DNA of 33,591 nt from Chloroflexi bacterium HGW-Chloroflexi-8 (GTDB lineage Bacteria > Chloroflexota > Anaerolineae > Anaerolineales > Anaerolineaceae), in assembly GCA_002841995.1 (NCBI GenBank), contig PHBS01000023.1:1-33591 (forward strand). The letters run 5' to 3'. Positions within the stretch are counted from its first letter, which is position 1, and every line of letters starts with the position of its first letter. Of the stretch, positions 15,231 to 23,370 are shown piece by piece. A program made the translations under genes and the position numbers. The notes under the pieces are model-generated. The model saw only the letters and a list, made by a program, of their open reading frames with translations. It was not told the origin of the DNA and did no database searches.

Positions 15231-16730
15231 ATGAAAAAAAATGTCCTGGTAAATATCACACTCTTGGCATTAATGTTAACTTTAATTGGCTGTATAAAAA
15301 CTGCACCAAAAGTTGAACCGTGGCAGCTTACATTCAATACACCAACTACGATAGGAAAAGTTCAATCCGAAAGTCAAAATAATTCCAGCATGATTGAGAC
15401 AAAAGTCTATCGTAATTCTGGAGTAACGCCCACGCCAGATTCACCTCGTGTGATGCCTACTTTGAGGAAAGATCCAGTAGATTATTCAGTACAACAAGGT
15501 GATTCGTTGAGTGTCATCGCCCGCAATTTTGGTGTTGACCTTAATGCATTGTTGCAAGAAAATAAAATCACAAATCCTAACTTGGTGGAAGTCGGGCAAT
15601 CGCTTGTTATCCCAACTGTTGATCCAAATTTAAAACCTGTAGATTTTAAGATTGTTCCTGATTCAGAACTTGTTTATAGTCCATCTTCGATTGGTTTCGA
15701 TTGTTCTTCATTTCTTTCACAATTTTCCGGTTATTTATCATCTTTAGAATACGCTGAAGAAGTAGTCATGCAGGTTGCAGAAGAATATTCTGTAAATCCG
15801 CGAATTCTTTTAACAGCGTTTGAATACCAGACAGGTTGGCTACGGTCTGAAAATAAAAGCCTTGATCCTAAAACTCCTGTACCAACGGATGCCTGGAAGA
15901 CCAATCTTTATCAGGTTCTTGGATCGATTGCATCTGATCTTAATTGGGGCTTTTATCACTGGCTGGACAATAAAATTGGGTATTTTATTTTAAAAGATGG
16001 TTCGTACATTCCAGCGAGCGGAACGATCAATGCTGGTACTGCAGGAGTACAATATTGGGCGGGAAATCACTTCAATAAAGATGAATGGATAGTTGCGACA
16101 TCTGAACAAGGGATTTTCAATCTTTATCAACAATTTTTTGGTAATCCTTTTAATTACTCAATTGACGATTTATTACCAGAGGATTTAAAACAACCGGAAT
16201 TGATACTTCCATTTCAAAATGGGATTGCCTGGTCATTTACTGGGGGACCTCATTCTGGTTGGGGTGTTGGAACCGCTTGGGCTGCATTAGATTTTGCACC
16301 ACCTGGCAGCCCAATGGGATGTGTTGTGAGTGGTGATTGGGTGACAGCAGTTGCTGATGGGCTTATCATTCGAAATGAATTTGGTACCGTCATTCAGGAC
16401 TTGGATGGTGACGGTAATGAACAAACTGGCTGGACAATTCTCTACCTTCACATATCAAGTTGGGAACAAGTTCAGACTGGAACTCAAGTTTTGGCTGGTG
16501 ATAACATTGGGCACACTTCATGTGAAGGCGGTGTATCCTCAGGATCTCATTTGCACATCGCAAGAAGGTATAATGGGATCTGGATGAATGCAGCGGGATC
16601 AATTCCTTTTGTCATGGATGGATATAGCACTGAAGGCAGCGAAAATGAGTATGATGGCTTTCTTGTTAAGAATGGAGAGTATATTGAAGCATGGGCTTAC
16701 TACAGACCTGAAAGCCTGGTCATGCGCTAA
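15231..16730 (+). CDS. LysM-M23 (LasA-like) lipoprotein, paralog 1
   Basis: A protein of 499 residues. Lipobox LIGC (Cys21), a linker, a LysM domain (about residues 83-125, DYSVQQGDSLSVIARNFGV) that should bind peptidoglycan, a middle domain (about 135-325) of no clear family, then an M23 peptidase domain (about 330-460). Metal-site residues are His341 in GGPHSGWG, Asp354 in ALDFAPP, and the H-L-H pair His440/His442 in GSHLHIAR, with YLHIS before it. The His-Asp gap of 13 matches the LasA/beta-lytic subgroup (M23A), not LytM (gap 4). The middle domain has VNPRILLTAFEYQTGW (Glu198, Gln200), resembling a lysozyme-type catalytic helix. It likely cleaves peptidoglycan cross-links at the cell surface. 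It follows the HIT gene by one base. Confidence 0.85.
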   Translation: MKKNVLVNITLLALMLTLIGCIKTAPKVEPWQLTFNTPTTIGKVQSESQNNSSMIETKVYRNSGVTPTPDSPRVMPTLRKDPVDYSVQQGDSLSVIARNFGVDLNALLQENKITNPNLVEVGQSLVIPTVDPNLKPVDFKIVPDSELVYSPSSIGFDCSSFLSQFSGYLSSLEYAEEVVMQVAEEYSVNPRILLTAFEYQTGWLRSENKSLDPKTPVPTDAWKTNLYQVLGSIASDLNWGFYHWLDNKIGYFILKDGSYIPASGTINAGTAGVQYWAGNHFNKDEWIVATSEQGIFNLYQQFFGNPFNYSIDDLLPEDLKQPELILPFQNGIAWSFTGGPHSGWGVGTAWAALDFAPPGSPMGCVVSGDWVTAVADGLIIRNEFGTVIQDLDGDGNEQTGWTILYLHISSWEQVQTGTQVLAGDNIGHTSCEGGVSSGSHLHIARRYNGIWMNAAGSIPFVMDGYSTEGSENEYDGFLVKNGEYIEAWAYYRPESLVMR

Positions 16731-18321
16731 GAAATTAGGGACAGCTTTTGTTTTTACAACGTGGCTGGTTTCAATTTTGGCATGTAGCTTAAATTCATAC
16801 TATGTCAGTGCTCTCGACCTTACAGCAACTGCTGGATATAAGGCGTTAACACCTGTCGCTCCCTTGGAGACAACCACAAATGAAGTCGAGTTTCCACAAC
16901 AAACATCCTCAGTTCAACAAGAAACTCCAGTTGCTCCTGAAATAACGGACCAGGTGGTGTTAGGACCAACGATAACAGAAGAACCACCTTTACCGACCGC
17001 AACACGAAACCTTACGCCAAGACCGCCAATAATCTATTACACCCAAGCCGGCGACACACTTCCAGTGATCGCTGCAAGATACGGTGTGAATGTTGACGAA
17101 ATTAAGGTTCAAACAACCATCTCGCCTACAGGTTTGATTTCTCCAGGTACTTTGTTAATTATTCCGGATTATTATGGGGCAAATATTGCCTCAGACCCTA
17201 TCTTGCCTGACAGTGAAGTGATTTATTCACCTTCCGCATTGGACTTCAATATGTCAGAATTTGTAAGCCAGGCTGGTGGATTTCTTAGCACCTTCCGGGA
17301 ATACCATGTAGATCGTTGGTATAGTGGTGTCGAGATAATTCAATTAGTTGCAACGGAGGAGTCGATTAATCCGAGATTATTGTTGGCTTTATTGGAATAC
17401 CAAAGTCATTGGGTATACGGTCAACCAGGTAATCTGGCTGAAAAGGACTATCCGTTAGGATATGTGATCAATGAAAGAAAAGGCCTTTATAAACAATTGG
17501 TATACGCCATGCAAACAATTTCGATGGGTTACTATGGTTGGCGGGAAGGTCGTATTACCGAAATTCAGTTTTCGGATGGAAGCCAGGAAAGGATCGCACC
17601 AAACATCAATGCTGGATCTGCGGCCATCCAACATTTCTTTGCATATTTTTATGATCCTGCCCGGTGGTTAGGTGTTTTATATGGGAAAGAGAGTTTCCCA
17701 GTTTTATTTGAAACTATGTTTGGGAATCCCTGGTTAAGGGCACAAACAGTTGAGCCATTATTCCCAACCAATTCTGTACAACCCACATTGGAATTACCAT
17801 TTCAAGTTGGAAAAATTTGGAGTTTCACAGGTGGTCCTCATTATGCCTGGGGATCAAAAGGATCGTATGCTGCCATTGATTTTGCACCGGCAAGCGATAA
17901 ACAAGGTTGTGTCTATTCCTCCGCCTGGGTAGTTGCTTCAGCTCCTGGACTTGTCGTTCGAACAGGAACCGGGCTTGTTGTGGTAGATCTGGATGGAGAT
18001 GGATATGAACAAACTGGTTGGGTAATCATGTATCTGCACATTGCAACTGAAGGTAAAGTTGAAAAAGGCACCTATTTGGACCAGGATCAAATTATCGGCC
18101 ATCCTTCCTGTGAAGGTGGGTCTTCAACGGGAACACATGTTCACATTGCCAGAAAATATAATGGTGAGTGGATTTCAGCGGATGGACCGTTACCTTTTAC
18201 TCTGAGTGATTGGGTTGTACACCAAGGCACGAAAGTTTACGAAGGAACGATGACAAAAGGTGATTCACTGGTTACTGCAAGAACATATGGTTCCCATGAG
18301 ACTGTTATAATTAGACAATAA
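16684..18321 (+). CDS. LysM-M23 (LasA-like) lipoprotein, paralog 2
   Basis: A protein of about 545 residues with the same plan: hydrophobic leader ending SILAC (Cys34), Thr/Pro-rich linker, LysM (YYTQAGDTLPVIAARYGV), middle domain with INPRLLLALLEYQSHW (Glu238, Gln240) and M23 domain with His386 (GGPHYAWG), Asp399 (AIDFAP) and His485/His487 (GTHVHIAR). The start is uncertain. I prefer TTG 16684, six bases after GGAG and overlapping paralog 1 by 47 bases; ATG 16672 has no binding site. The signal peptide has a rather long N-region with Lys10, Lys16 and Lys17, which suits either start. A surface peptidoglycan hydrolase is expected. Confidence 0.8.
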   Translation: MKHGLTTDLKAWSCAKKLGTAFVFTTWLVSILACSLNSYYVSALDLTATAGYKALTPVAPLETTTNEVEFPQQTSSVQQETPVAPEITDQVVLGPTITEEPPLPTATRNLTPRPPIIYYTQAGDTLPVIAARYGVNVDEIKVQTTISPTGLISPGTLLIIPDYYGANIASDPILPDSEVIYSPSALDFNMSEFVSQAGGFLSTFREYHVDRWYSGVEIIQLVATEESINPRLLLALLEYQSHWVYGQPGNLAEKDYPLGYVINERKGLYKQLVYAMQTISMGYYGWREGRITEIQFSDGSQERIAPNINAGSAAIQHFFAYFYDPARWLGVLYGKESFPVLFETMFGNPWLRAQTVEPLFPTNSVQPTLELPFQVGKIWSFTGGPHYAWGSKGSYAAIDFAPASDKQGCVYSSAWVVASAPGLVVRTGTGLVVVDLDGDGYEQTGWVIMYLHIATEGKVEKGTYLDQDQIIGHPSCEGGSSTGTHVHIARKYNGEWISADGPLPFTLSDWVVHQGTKVYEGTMTKGDSLVTARTYGSHETVIIRQ

Positions 18322-18381
18322 ATGTAATTAATTTCAGCCAAAAGGTTGTTTTTTGAACAATTTTGTGTGTAATCTTATTGT

Positions 18382-19899
18382 ATGAAGATAAATCTATTTT
18401 TGAATAAATCCTTTATACAAGTGGGTTTACGAATATTGGGTGCATTCATTTTTGTATTAAGCGGGTGTGCACCAGTAGATCAGAATAGATTTATTTATGC
18501 AACTACAGTAGCACCTCTCGAACTCACCCAGGTATCAAACCTGGAAAAATTAACCCCTCAGCCTACTAGACCTGCCTATTTACCGGGAACATTGGTTGAG
18601 TATATTGCCCAAAGTGGGGATACATTATCCGCTGTGGCTATCCATTTCAATACTACCGTTGCTGAAATTATGGAAGCAAATCCGGTGATACCTCAAGATG
18701 TAACTACCTTACCACCCGGTTTTCCAATGCAGATTCCAATTTATTACCAATCCATTTGGAGCAGTTCTTTTCAGATCATTCCCGATATTGCTTTTGTTTA
18801 CGGACCCAGAGATGTTGGTTTTGATATTGTGGATTTTGTAAATTCTCAACCAGGATGGCTAAGACTTGTTCGGGATACCGTCGGAGAACGAACTCGTTCT
18901 GGGGCTGAAGTCATTTTCTACATCAGCGAATTATTTAGTGTTAGCCAAAAATTAATCCTGGCAATTCTGGAATATCAAACAGGTGCTTTGAGTAACCCTG
19001 AACCACCAGATAATATTGATGGATATCTGCTGGGGTATGAAGATGCCTTTCATAAGGGTTTTGCCCAACAAATTGTCTGGTTGGCAAATTATCTTAATAA
19101 TGGATACTATCAATGGCGGGATGGGACATTGACAACTTATAAACATTCCGATGGACGTCTTGAACGCCCGGACCCCTGGCAAAACGCAGCTTCTACAACT
19201 ATTCAATATTATTACTCGCAGGTTCTGGATAGGGATCGATATAATCTGGCAATCAGTGAACAGGGATTATTAGGTACTTACACACAATTATTTGGCGATC
19301 CTTGGGAAGGTGATCTTAAATTAATTCCTGGAAGCTTCCAGCAACCTGAATTCATTTTTCCATTTGCACCTGGTCAGACTTGGGCGTATACAGGTGGACC
19401 CCATACTGGCTGGGGGACCGGAGCTCCTTTTTCTGCGGTCGACTTTGCACCATCTTCTGCTGTAGGTGGTTGTAGTCCTTCGGAATATCCTGCATTAGCT
19501 ATTGCTGATGGTGTCATCGTCCGAACCGGAGATGCCTATGCAGTTTTGGATTTAGATGGCGATAATGATGAAAAAACTGGATGGACCATTCTTTACTTGC
19601 ATTTAGCCAATAATAGTCTTCCCAGGGTCGGAACTACCTTAAAACAAGGTGACCCGATTGGAATGCCATCTTGCGAAGGAGGAGCAGCGACCGGAACCCA
19701 TGTTCACATAGCCAGAAAATATAATGGTGAATGGATTTTGGCATACGGCCCATTAGCATTTACCTTTGAGGGGTGGAAAATAGGCGGTGGAAACATTGCC
19801 TACACAGGAACGTTGGAAAAAAATGGAATTGTTCTGAAAGCCTGTGTATGTTCAGATAAGAATAGTCAGGTGACAGCCAGAGGGCTAATTGAAAAATAA
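18382..19899 (+). CDS. LysM-M23 (LasA-like) lipoprotein, paralog 3
   Basis: A protein of 505 residues, third of the tandem set. Lipobox LSGC (Cys29), LysM (YIAQSGDTLSAVAIHF), middle domain with KLILAILEYQTGAL (Glu197, Gln199) and M23 domain with His341 (GGPHTGWG), Asp354 (AVDFAP) and His440/His442 (GTHVHIAR), the same positions as in paralog 1. The C-terminus carries three extra cysteines (the C-x-C of KACVCSDK and one near the M23 start) not shared with the others. No good ribosome binding site precedes the ATG. It lies 60 bases after paralog 2, with a TAATCT only six bases upstream of the ATG, so a separate, near-leaderless start is conceivable. Confidence 0.85.
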   Translation: MKINLFLNKSFIQVGLRILGAFIFVLSGCAPVDQNRFIYATTVAPLELTQVSNLEKLTPQPTRPAYLPGTLVEYIAQSGDTLSAVAIHFNTTVAEIMEANPVIPQDVTTLPPGFPMQIPIYYQSIWSSSFQIIPDIAFVYGPRDVGFDIVDFVNSQPGWLRLVRDTVGERTRSGAEVIFYISELFSVSQKLILAILEYQTGALSNPEPPDNIDGYLLGYEDAFHKGFAQQIVWLANYLNNGYYQWRDGTLTTYKHSDGRLERPDPWQNAASTTIQYYYSQVLDRDRYNLAISEQGLLGTYTQLFGDPWEGDLKLIPGSFQQPEFIFPFAPGQTWAYTGGPHTGWGTGAPFSAVDFAPSSAVGGCSPSEYPALAIADGVIVRTGDAYAVLDLDGDNDEKTGWTILYLHLANNSLPRVGTTLKQGDPIGMPSCEGGAATGTHVHIARKYNGEWILAYGPLAFTFEGWKIGGGNIAYTGTLEKNGIVLKACVCSDKNSQVTARGLIEK

Positions 19900-19963
19900 T
19901 AGATTCTGGCAACAATTGATTTTATTTATTTAAGTTTGCCAATTTAATCAATACTTTTCAACT

Positions 19964-20374
19964 TCAAACCAATGTAATAACGTGACGAATGTTAGCAGTT
20001 TTTGATAACATCGCTTGTGCAGGGCAATATCTTTCCTCCGAAAGTTGTACTGCTTTTTCCACTGCTTTAATATCAATATTGTGCCCGGATAAAATGTACT
20101 CAACGATAATTTCTGAAAATACTTTGGGATGTTGATTAACACGGTCTGCATGTACTTTTACTTCAAAACTCGTTACATCTTGCCGCATTTTTTCAAGAAT
20201 CGAAATAACATCCATTCCTGTACATCCAGCCAACCCGATGGCAAATAATTCCATCGGAAGAAACCCATCTTTGGTTTCTCCTGGTTCTTTTTTTCCACCC
20301 AAGGGAATTTGGAATCCTGAATCAGCAGATCCTGTGAAGATTAAGCCGTTATGCCAGCTTACTTTTGCATCCAT
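19964..20374 (-). CDS. OsmC family peroxiredoxin-like protein
   Basis: A protein of 136 residues of the OsmC/Ohr/YhfA fold, with the two reactive cysteines Cys51 (LAGCTGMDV) and Cys117 (ERYCPAQAML). Such proteins reduce organic or sulfur-containing peroxides using a thiol partner. The N-terminus is closer to the YhfA-like OsmC branch than to Ohr. AGGAAG precedes the ATG. It lies 22 bases after the protein disulfide oxidoreductase gene, which could supply its reducing power; that pairing is inferred. Confidence 0.9.
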   Translation of the reverse strand: MDAKVSWHNGLIFTGSADSGFQIPLGGKKEPGETKDGFLPMELFAIGLAGCTGMDVISILEKMRQDVTSFEVKVHADRVNQHPKVFSEIIVEYILSGHNIDIKAVEKAVQLSEERYCPAQAMLSKTANIRHVITLV

Positions 20375-20396
20375 ATTTACTTCCTTTTTTGCTTGC

Positions 20397-21074
20397 TCAG
20401 GCTGTTATTTTTAGGGCTTTTTCAATTTCTTCCATTAGAAGTGATTCTGGGGCAGCACCGACAATTTCACCCATGCCCATATTGATAATTGTATGGGGAA
20501 CCCCAGAGACTTTAAATTGTTCGGATAGGTCTGGAAATTCCATTGCTTCCACCATCTCGCCTGTAATCATTTTACTTTCAATTGCCATTTGGTGTGCAAG
20601 AATCACTGCGTTAGGACAATATGGGCAGGTTGGTGTAACGAAGACTTTTAATTCTACTGGCTGAGTGAGACTAGCAAGTTTTTCTTTAACTACATTTGAA
20701 AGCCCGGATTCTTGTTTGGAAACATTTACTAGGCTTACGATCATTGAAGTAAATTCATGACCTGCCGGAATCCCCAGAAAACGAACACCATAATCGATCT
20801 CTGTCCCATTAAAAATCGTTGTGATCACAGTTGTTGGTGCAAATTCAATATTAAATTGACTGGCTTTTTCTGCATCTTTGTCAATGTCATATGTTTCAAT
20901 ACTGATCTTTTCACTTAATTCGGCAATTTCTTCCATCAATAATAAAGTATCAGAACAATAATCGCAATTTTCTTGTGAACTTCCAAAAAACAGGATTTTC
21001 ACTGGGTTTACCAAATCTTGAAAAAAATCTTTTACTTGATCGACAATCTTATCTTCTAAAAATTTTGTAGACAT
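20397..21074 (-). CDS. Protein disulfide oxidoreductase, tandem thioredoxin folds (glutaredoxin-like)
   Basis: A protein of 225 residues with two thioredoxin-fold units. The first (residues 1-120) has C37-D-Y-C40 and the cis-proline segment EFAPTTV; the second (about 135-225) has C150-P-Y-C153 and SGVPHTI. The double-CXXC arrangement and length match the PDO family of hyperthermophilic archaea and some anaerobic bacteria, which form or shuffle disulfides in the cytoplasm or act as a thioredoxin substitute. AAGGAGG sits before the ATG. It is flanked by a zinc ribbon gene and osmC. Confidence 0.9.
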   Translation of the reverse strand: MSTKFLEDKIVDQVKDFFQDLVNPVKILFFGSSQENCDYCSDTLLLMEEIAELSEKISIETYDIDKDAEKASQFNIEFAPTTVITTIFNGTEIDYGVRFLGIPAGHEFTSMIVSLVNVSKQESGLSNVVKEKLASLTQPVELKVFVTPTCPYCPNAVILAHQMAIESKMITGEMVEAMEFPDLSEQFKVSGVPHTIINMGMGEIVGAAPESLLMEEIEKALKITA

Positions 21075-21122
21075 TTATTCCTCCTTCATTAATATTCCCA
21101 CCGGGAATCACCCAAAAAATTA

Positions 21123-21305
21123 TCAGGTAAAACTACCACTTGAAACATAACCACAATGATGACAGATAAGGTTTAAACAACCATCGTAATCGAGAGTACC
21201 GGTTTTACATTGTGGACAACTGTTTCCAAACCGGATTTCCTGTTCTGTCTTGATTTTTTCCAAATCTAGAATTTCCGATTCCATTGGATGCTCATAAGTA
21301 TTCAT
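21123..21305 (-). CDS. Small standalone zinc ribbon protein
   Basis: A protein of 60 residues. Five cysteines at 30, 33, 43, 48 and 51 (C-P-Q-C, D-G-C, C-H-H-C-G) form a probable zinc ribbon after an acidic, Glu-rich N-terminal helix. The C-P-x-C ... G-C ... C-x-x-C-G-Y order resembles the C-terminal zinc ribbon of class II ribonucleotide reductase. Here it is a separate small protein, so it could be a detached module or a redox-linked regulator. Start choice is weak: only AGG lies 11 bases upstream, and an in-frame ATG at codon 8 is possible. First gene of a unit with PDO and osmC. Confidence 0.65.
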   Translation of the reverse strand: MNTYEHPMESEILDLEKIKTEQEIRFGNSCPQCKTGTLDYDGCLNLICHHCGYVSSGSFT

Positions 21306-21357
21306 TACATGACCAACCTGATTGAAAGGTTAGATGAATAAATTTTAGAAAAGTTGC

Positions 21358-21390
21358 AAAAAAACTCAAAATCTTAAGAACTATTTTGAG
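21358..21390 (-). terminator. Rho-independent terminator of the selA-tsaD-sigma operon
   Basis: On the minus strand CTCAAAAT (21390-21383) pairs perfectly with ATTTTGAG (21372-21365) across a 10-base loop and is followed by seven T. It starts four bases after the anti-sigma stop codon. Confidence 0.85.
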
Positions 21391-21393
21391 ATA

Positions 21394-21645
21394 TTACTTC
21401 TTCATGTAATCATCAAGATTTAGTTTCACGAATAATCGATCTTTAACATCCTGAGGAGCTGTGTCCTGGCTAACCTGGTCATGATATATTTCAATCGTTT
21501 TTTTCAGAGTATTTACAACAACCCGGCAATTATCACATCCGTTCAAATGCGATTCCAGTTCGGCACACAACTGCTCATTTAGCGAGCCATCAATATATTC
21601 GGAGATTGATGATAACAATTCTTTGCAATGCTGTTTGTTATCCAT
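21394..21645 (-). CDS. Zinc-containing anti-sigma factor (zf-HC2)
   Basis: A protein of 83 residues. The ZAS signature is present: an N-terminal QHCKEL and, later, S-H-L-N-G-C-D-N-C (H-x3-C-x2-C), a zinc site that holds an ECF sigma factor and can release it on oxidation. No membrane segment is present, so it is a soluble, cytosolic type. I chose ATG 21645, with AAGGA upstream; an ORF start ten codons earlier has none. It overlaps the end of the sigma factor gene by eight bases, the usual cognate-pair arrangement. Confidence 0.88.
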   Translation of the reverse strand: MDNKQHCKELLSSISEYIDGSLNEQLCAELESHLNGCDNCRVVVNTLKKTIEIYHDQVSQDTAPQDVKDRLFVKLNLDDYMKK

Positions 21646-22252
21646 TTTGGTTTTCCTTGTTAAGATATTCCCCAAAATAATCCGACAATTCTTCTCTTAA
21701 TTTTAACCGTGCTCTTAATAGTCTTGTTTTAACATTGGTTTCGGTTATCCCCAATGCTTCAGCAGTTTCTTGAATAGATAGACCTTCAATATCCCTCAAG
21801 ATAAAAACAGATCGCAGATTAGCGGATAATTTTTGAATCGATTGATCAAGAATTGATTTCGTTTCGGTTGACATAAAATCTTTTTCAGGAAGGCAGCACC
21901 AATCCTGAATTTGAAAAGATGGAAAGGAGTCTATGTCATTGGAATCATTGAATTCATCATCCGAAACTGCAACTTCTGGTTTTTGTTTTCGAATGAGCAT
22001 CAGGGATTCATTAACTGCAATTCTGTATAACCAGGTTGACAATGATGATCTTCCCTCAAAAGTTGGTAATGCTCGAATGGCTTTAATAAAGGTTTCTTGA
22101 AGGATATCTTCTGCATCTGACGGATTATTTAACATGCCTAACGCTACCCTATAAATAGAATCTGAATACCGCGTTACCATTCGAGCAAGTTCAGAATGAT
22201 TTCCTTGTTTTAATGCGGATAAATTCAGGGAATCAATTTCTTGTTCTGTCAT
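21638..22252 (-). CDS. ECF-type RNA polymerase sigma factor
   Basis: A protein of 204 residues with region 2 (about 20-90: DAEDILQETFIKAIRALPTF and STWLYRIAVNESL) and region 4 (about 140-190: RSVFILRDIEGLSIQETAE followed by the helix-turn-helix ITETNVKTRLLRARLKLRE). The linker between them is long (about 40 residues) and acidic and contains an adjacent Cys-Cys pair (DWCCLPEKD). It pairs with the overlapping zinc anti-sigma gene. Its position downstream of tsaD by 24 bases puts it in the selA-M24-tsaD transcript. Confidence 0.93.
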   Translation of the reverse strand: MTEQEIDSLNLSALKQGNHSELARMVTRYSDSIYRVALGMLNNPSDAEDILQETFIKAIRALPTFEGRSSLSTWLYRIAVNESLMLIRKQKPEVAVSDDEFNDSNDIDSFPSFQIQDWCCLPEKDFMSTETKSILDQSIQKLSANLRSVFILRDIEGLSIQETAEALGITETNVKTRLLRARLKLREELSDYFGEYLNKENQNG

Positions 22253-22276
22253 TTAGATGTTTCTCCGATAAAAAGG

Positions 22277-23329
22277 TTACAAAGTAAAAGAAATTGGCCA
22301 GGTCGGTAAAACATCAATATCAAGAGTATCAGTCTTCCCATGGACAAACCGAAAGTATCCAGCTGCTGCTACCATGGCTGCATTATCCGTGCAATATTTC
22401 AAAGGAGGGATAAATACCGGGATTTCATGTTGGCTAAGAAAGCGATCCCGCAAAGCCTGATTAGCAGAGACTCCGCCTGCAACAATTATGTTTTTGACAT
22501 TGAATTCTTTAGCAGCCTGCAATGTTTTTTGAAATAAAACATCAACAATTGATTCCTGAAAACTGGCGGCAAGATCAAATACGGGTAATGGTCTACCGCT
22601 TTTCTCCAGTTCCTGTACAACTCTCAGAACAGAGGTTTTTACACCACTGAATGAAAAATCCCATGTTCCTTCCATTCTTGCCCTTGGAAAATTGAATGCC
22701 TTAATATTTCCTGTTTGAGCTGCGTTTTGGATGGATGGTCCCCCAGGATAAGATAACCCAAATAAACGTGCTACTTTATCGAAAGCCTCACCGGCAGCAT
22801 CGTCAAGTGTTCCTCCCAATCTTTGGTAGACTAAATGTTCCTTCATAATAATCAGCTCGGTATGTCCACCCGATACTAATAAGGCAAGCAAGGGAAATTC
22901 TGGGGGAGCAGGTGGGTTAGGTGTCTCATCTGGATAGAGCCAGGCTGAGTAGATATGACTCTCCAGGTGATTCACACCAATTAAGGGCAGTTGTTTTCCT
23001 ATTGCAATCCCTTTTGCCATATTCATTCCTACAACCAGTGAACCTGCTAAACCTGGACCACGCGTTGCTGCAATTGCATCCATATTATCCAGACTCATAT
23101 GTGCTTGTTGTAAAGCCTGGTCAACGACTCGATAAATATCTCTAACATGTTGTCGTGAAGCTACTTCGGGAAATACTCCGCCGTATTGTTGATGAATTTC
23201 TATTTGGGAAGCAACAACTGAAGATAATAAAACACGGCCATTTTCTAAGATGGCTGCAGCTGTCTCGTCACAAGAGGTTTCAATCGCTAGAATTCTGACT
23301 GGGAGGAAATTTTTTTTCATTTGATTCAT
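22277..23329 (-). CDS. tsaD: tRNA N6-adenosine threonylcarbamoyltransferase TsaD
   Basis: A protein of 350 residues, the family length. It transfers threonylcarbamoyl from its adenylate to A37 of tRNAs that read ANN codons. Seen: the ASKHA nucleotide-binding start ILAIETSCDETAAA, the iron/metal pair His121 and His125 in NHLESH, LLVSGGHTELI, LDDAAGEAFDKVARLLG-type block (here ARLFGL), and NIIVAGGVSANQ with CTDNAAM near the end. AGGA lies eight bases before the first ATG; a second ATG is three codons on. Confidence 0.97.
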   Translation of the reverse strand: MNQMKKNFLPVRILAIETSCDETAAAILENGRVLLSSVVASQIEIHQQYGGVFPEVASRQHVRDIYRVVDQALQQAHMSLDNMDAIAATRGPGLAGSLVVGMNMAKGIAIGKQLPLIGVNHLESHIYSAWLYPDETPNPPAPPEFPLLALLVSGGHTELIIMKEHLVYQRLGGTLDDAAGEAFDKVARLFGLSYPGGPSIQNAAQTGNIKAFNFPRARMEGTWDFSFSGVKTSVLRVVQELEKSGRPLPVFDLAASFQESIVDVLFQKTLQAAKEFNVKNIIVAGGVSANQALRDRFLSQHEIPVFIPPLKYCTDNAAMVAAAGYFRFVHGKTDTLDIDVLPTWPISFTL

Positions 23330-23370
23330 TGGATGTTCCTATTTGGAATAATAATTCCATATTTGTTAAT

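Noticed and set aside
19900-19963. Possible hairpins (TGGCAA/TTGCCA and ATTGATT/AATCAAT) between converging genes
   Set aside because: Loops are more than 18 bases, the stems interleave and there is no clear T run, so a terminator cannot be claimed.
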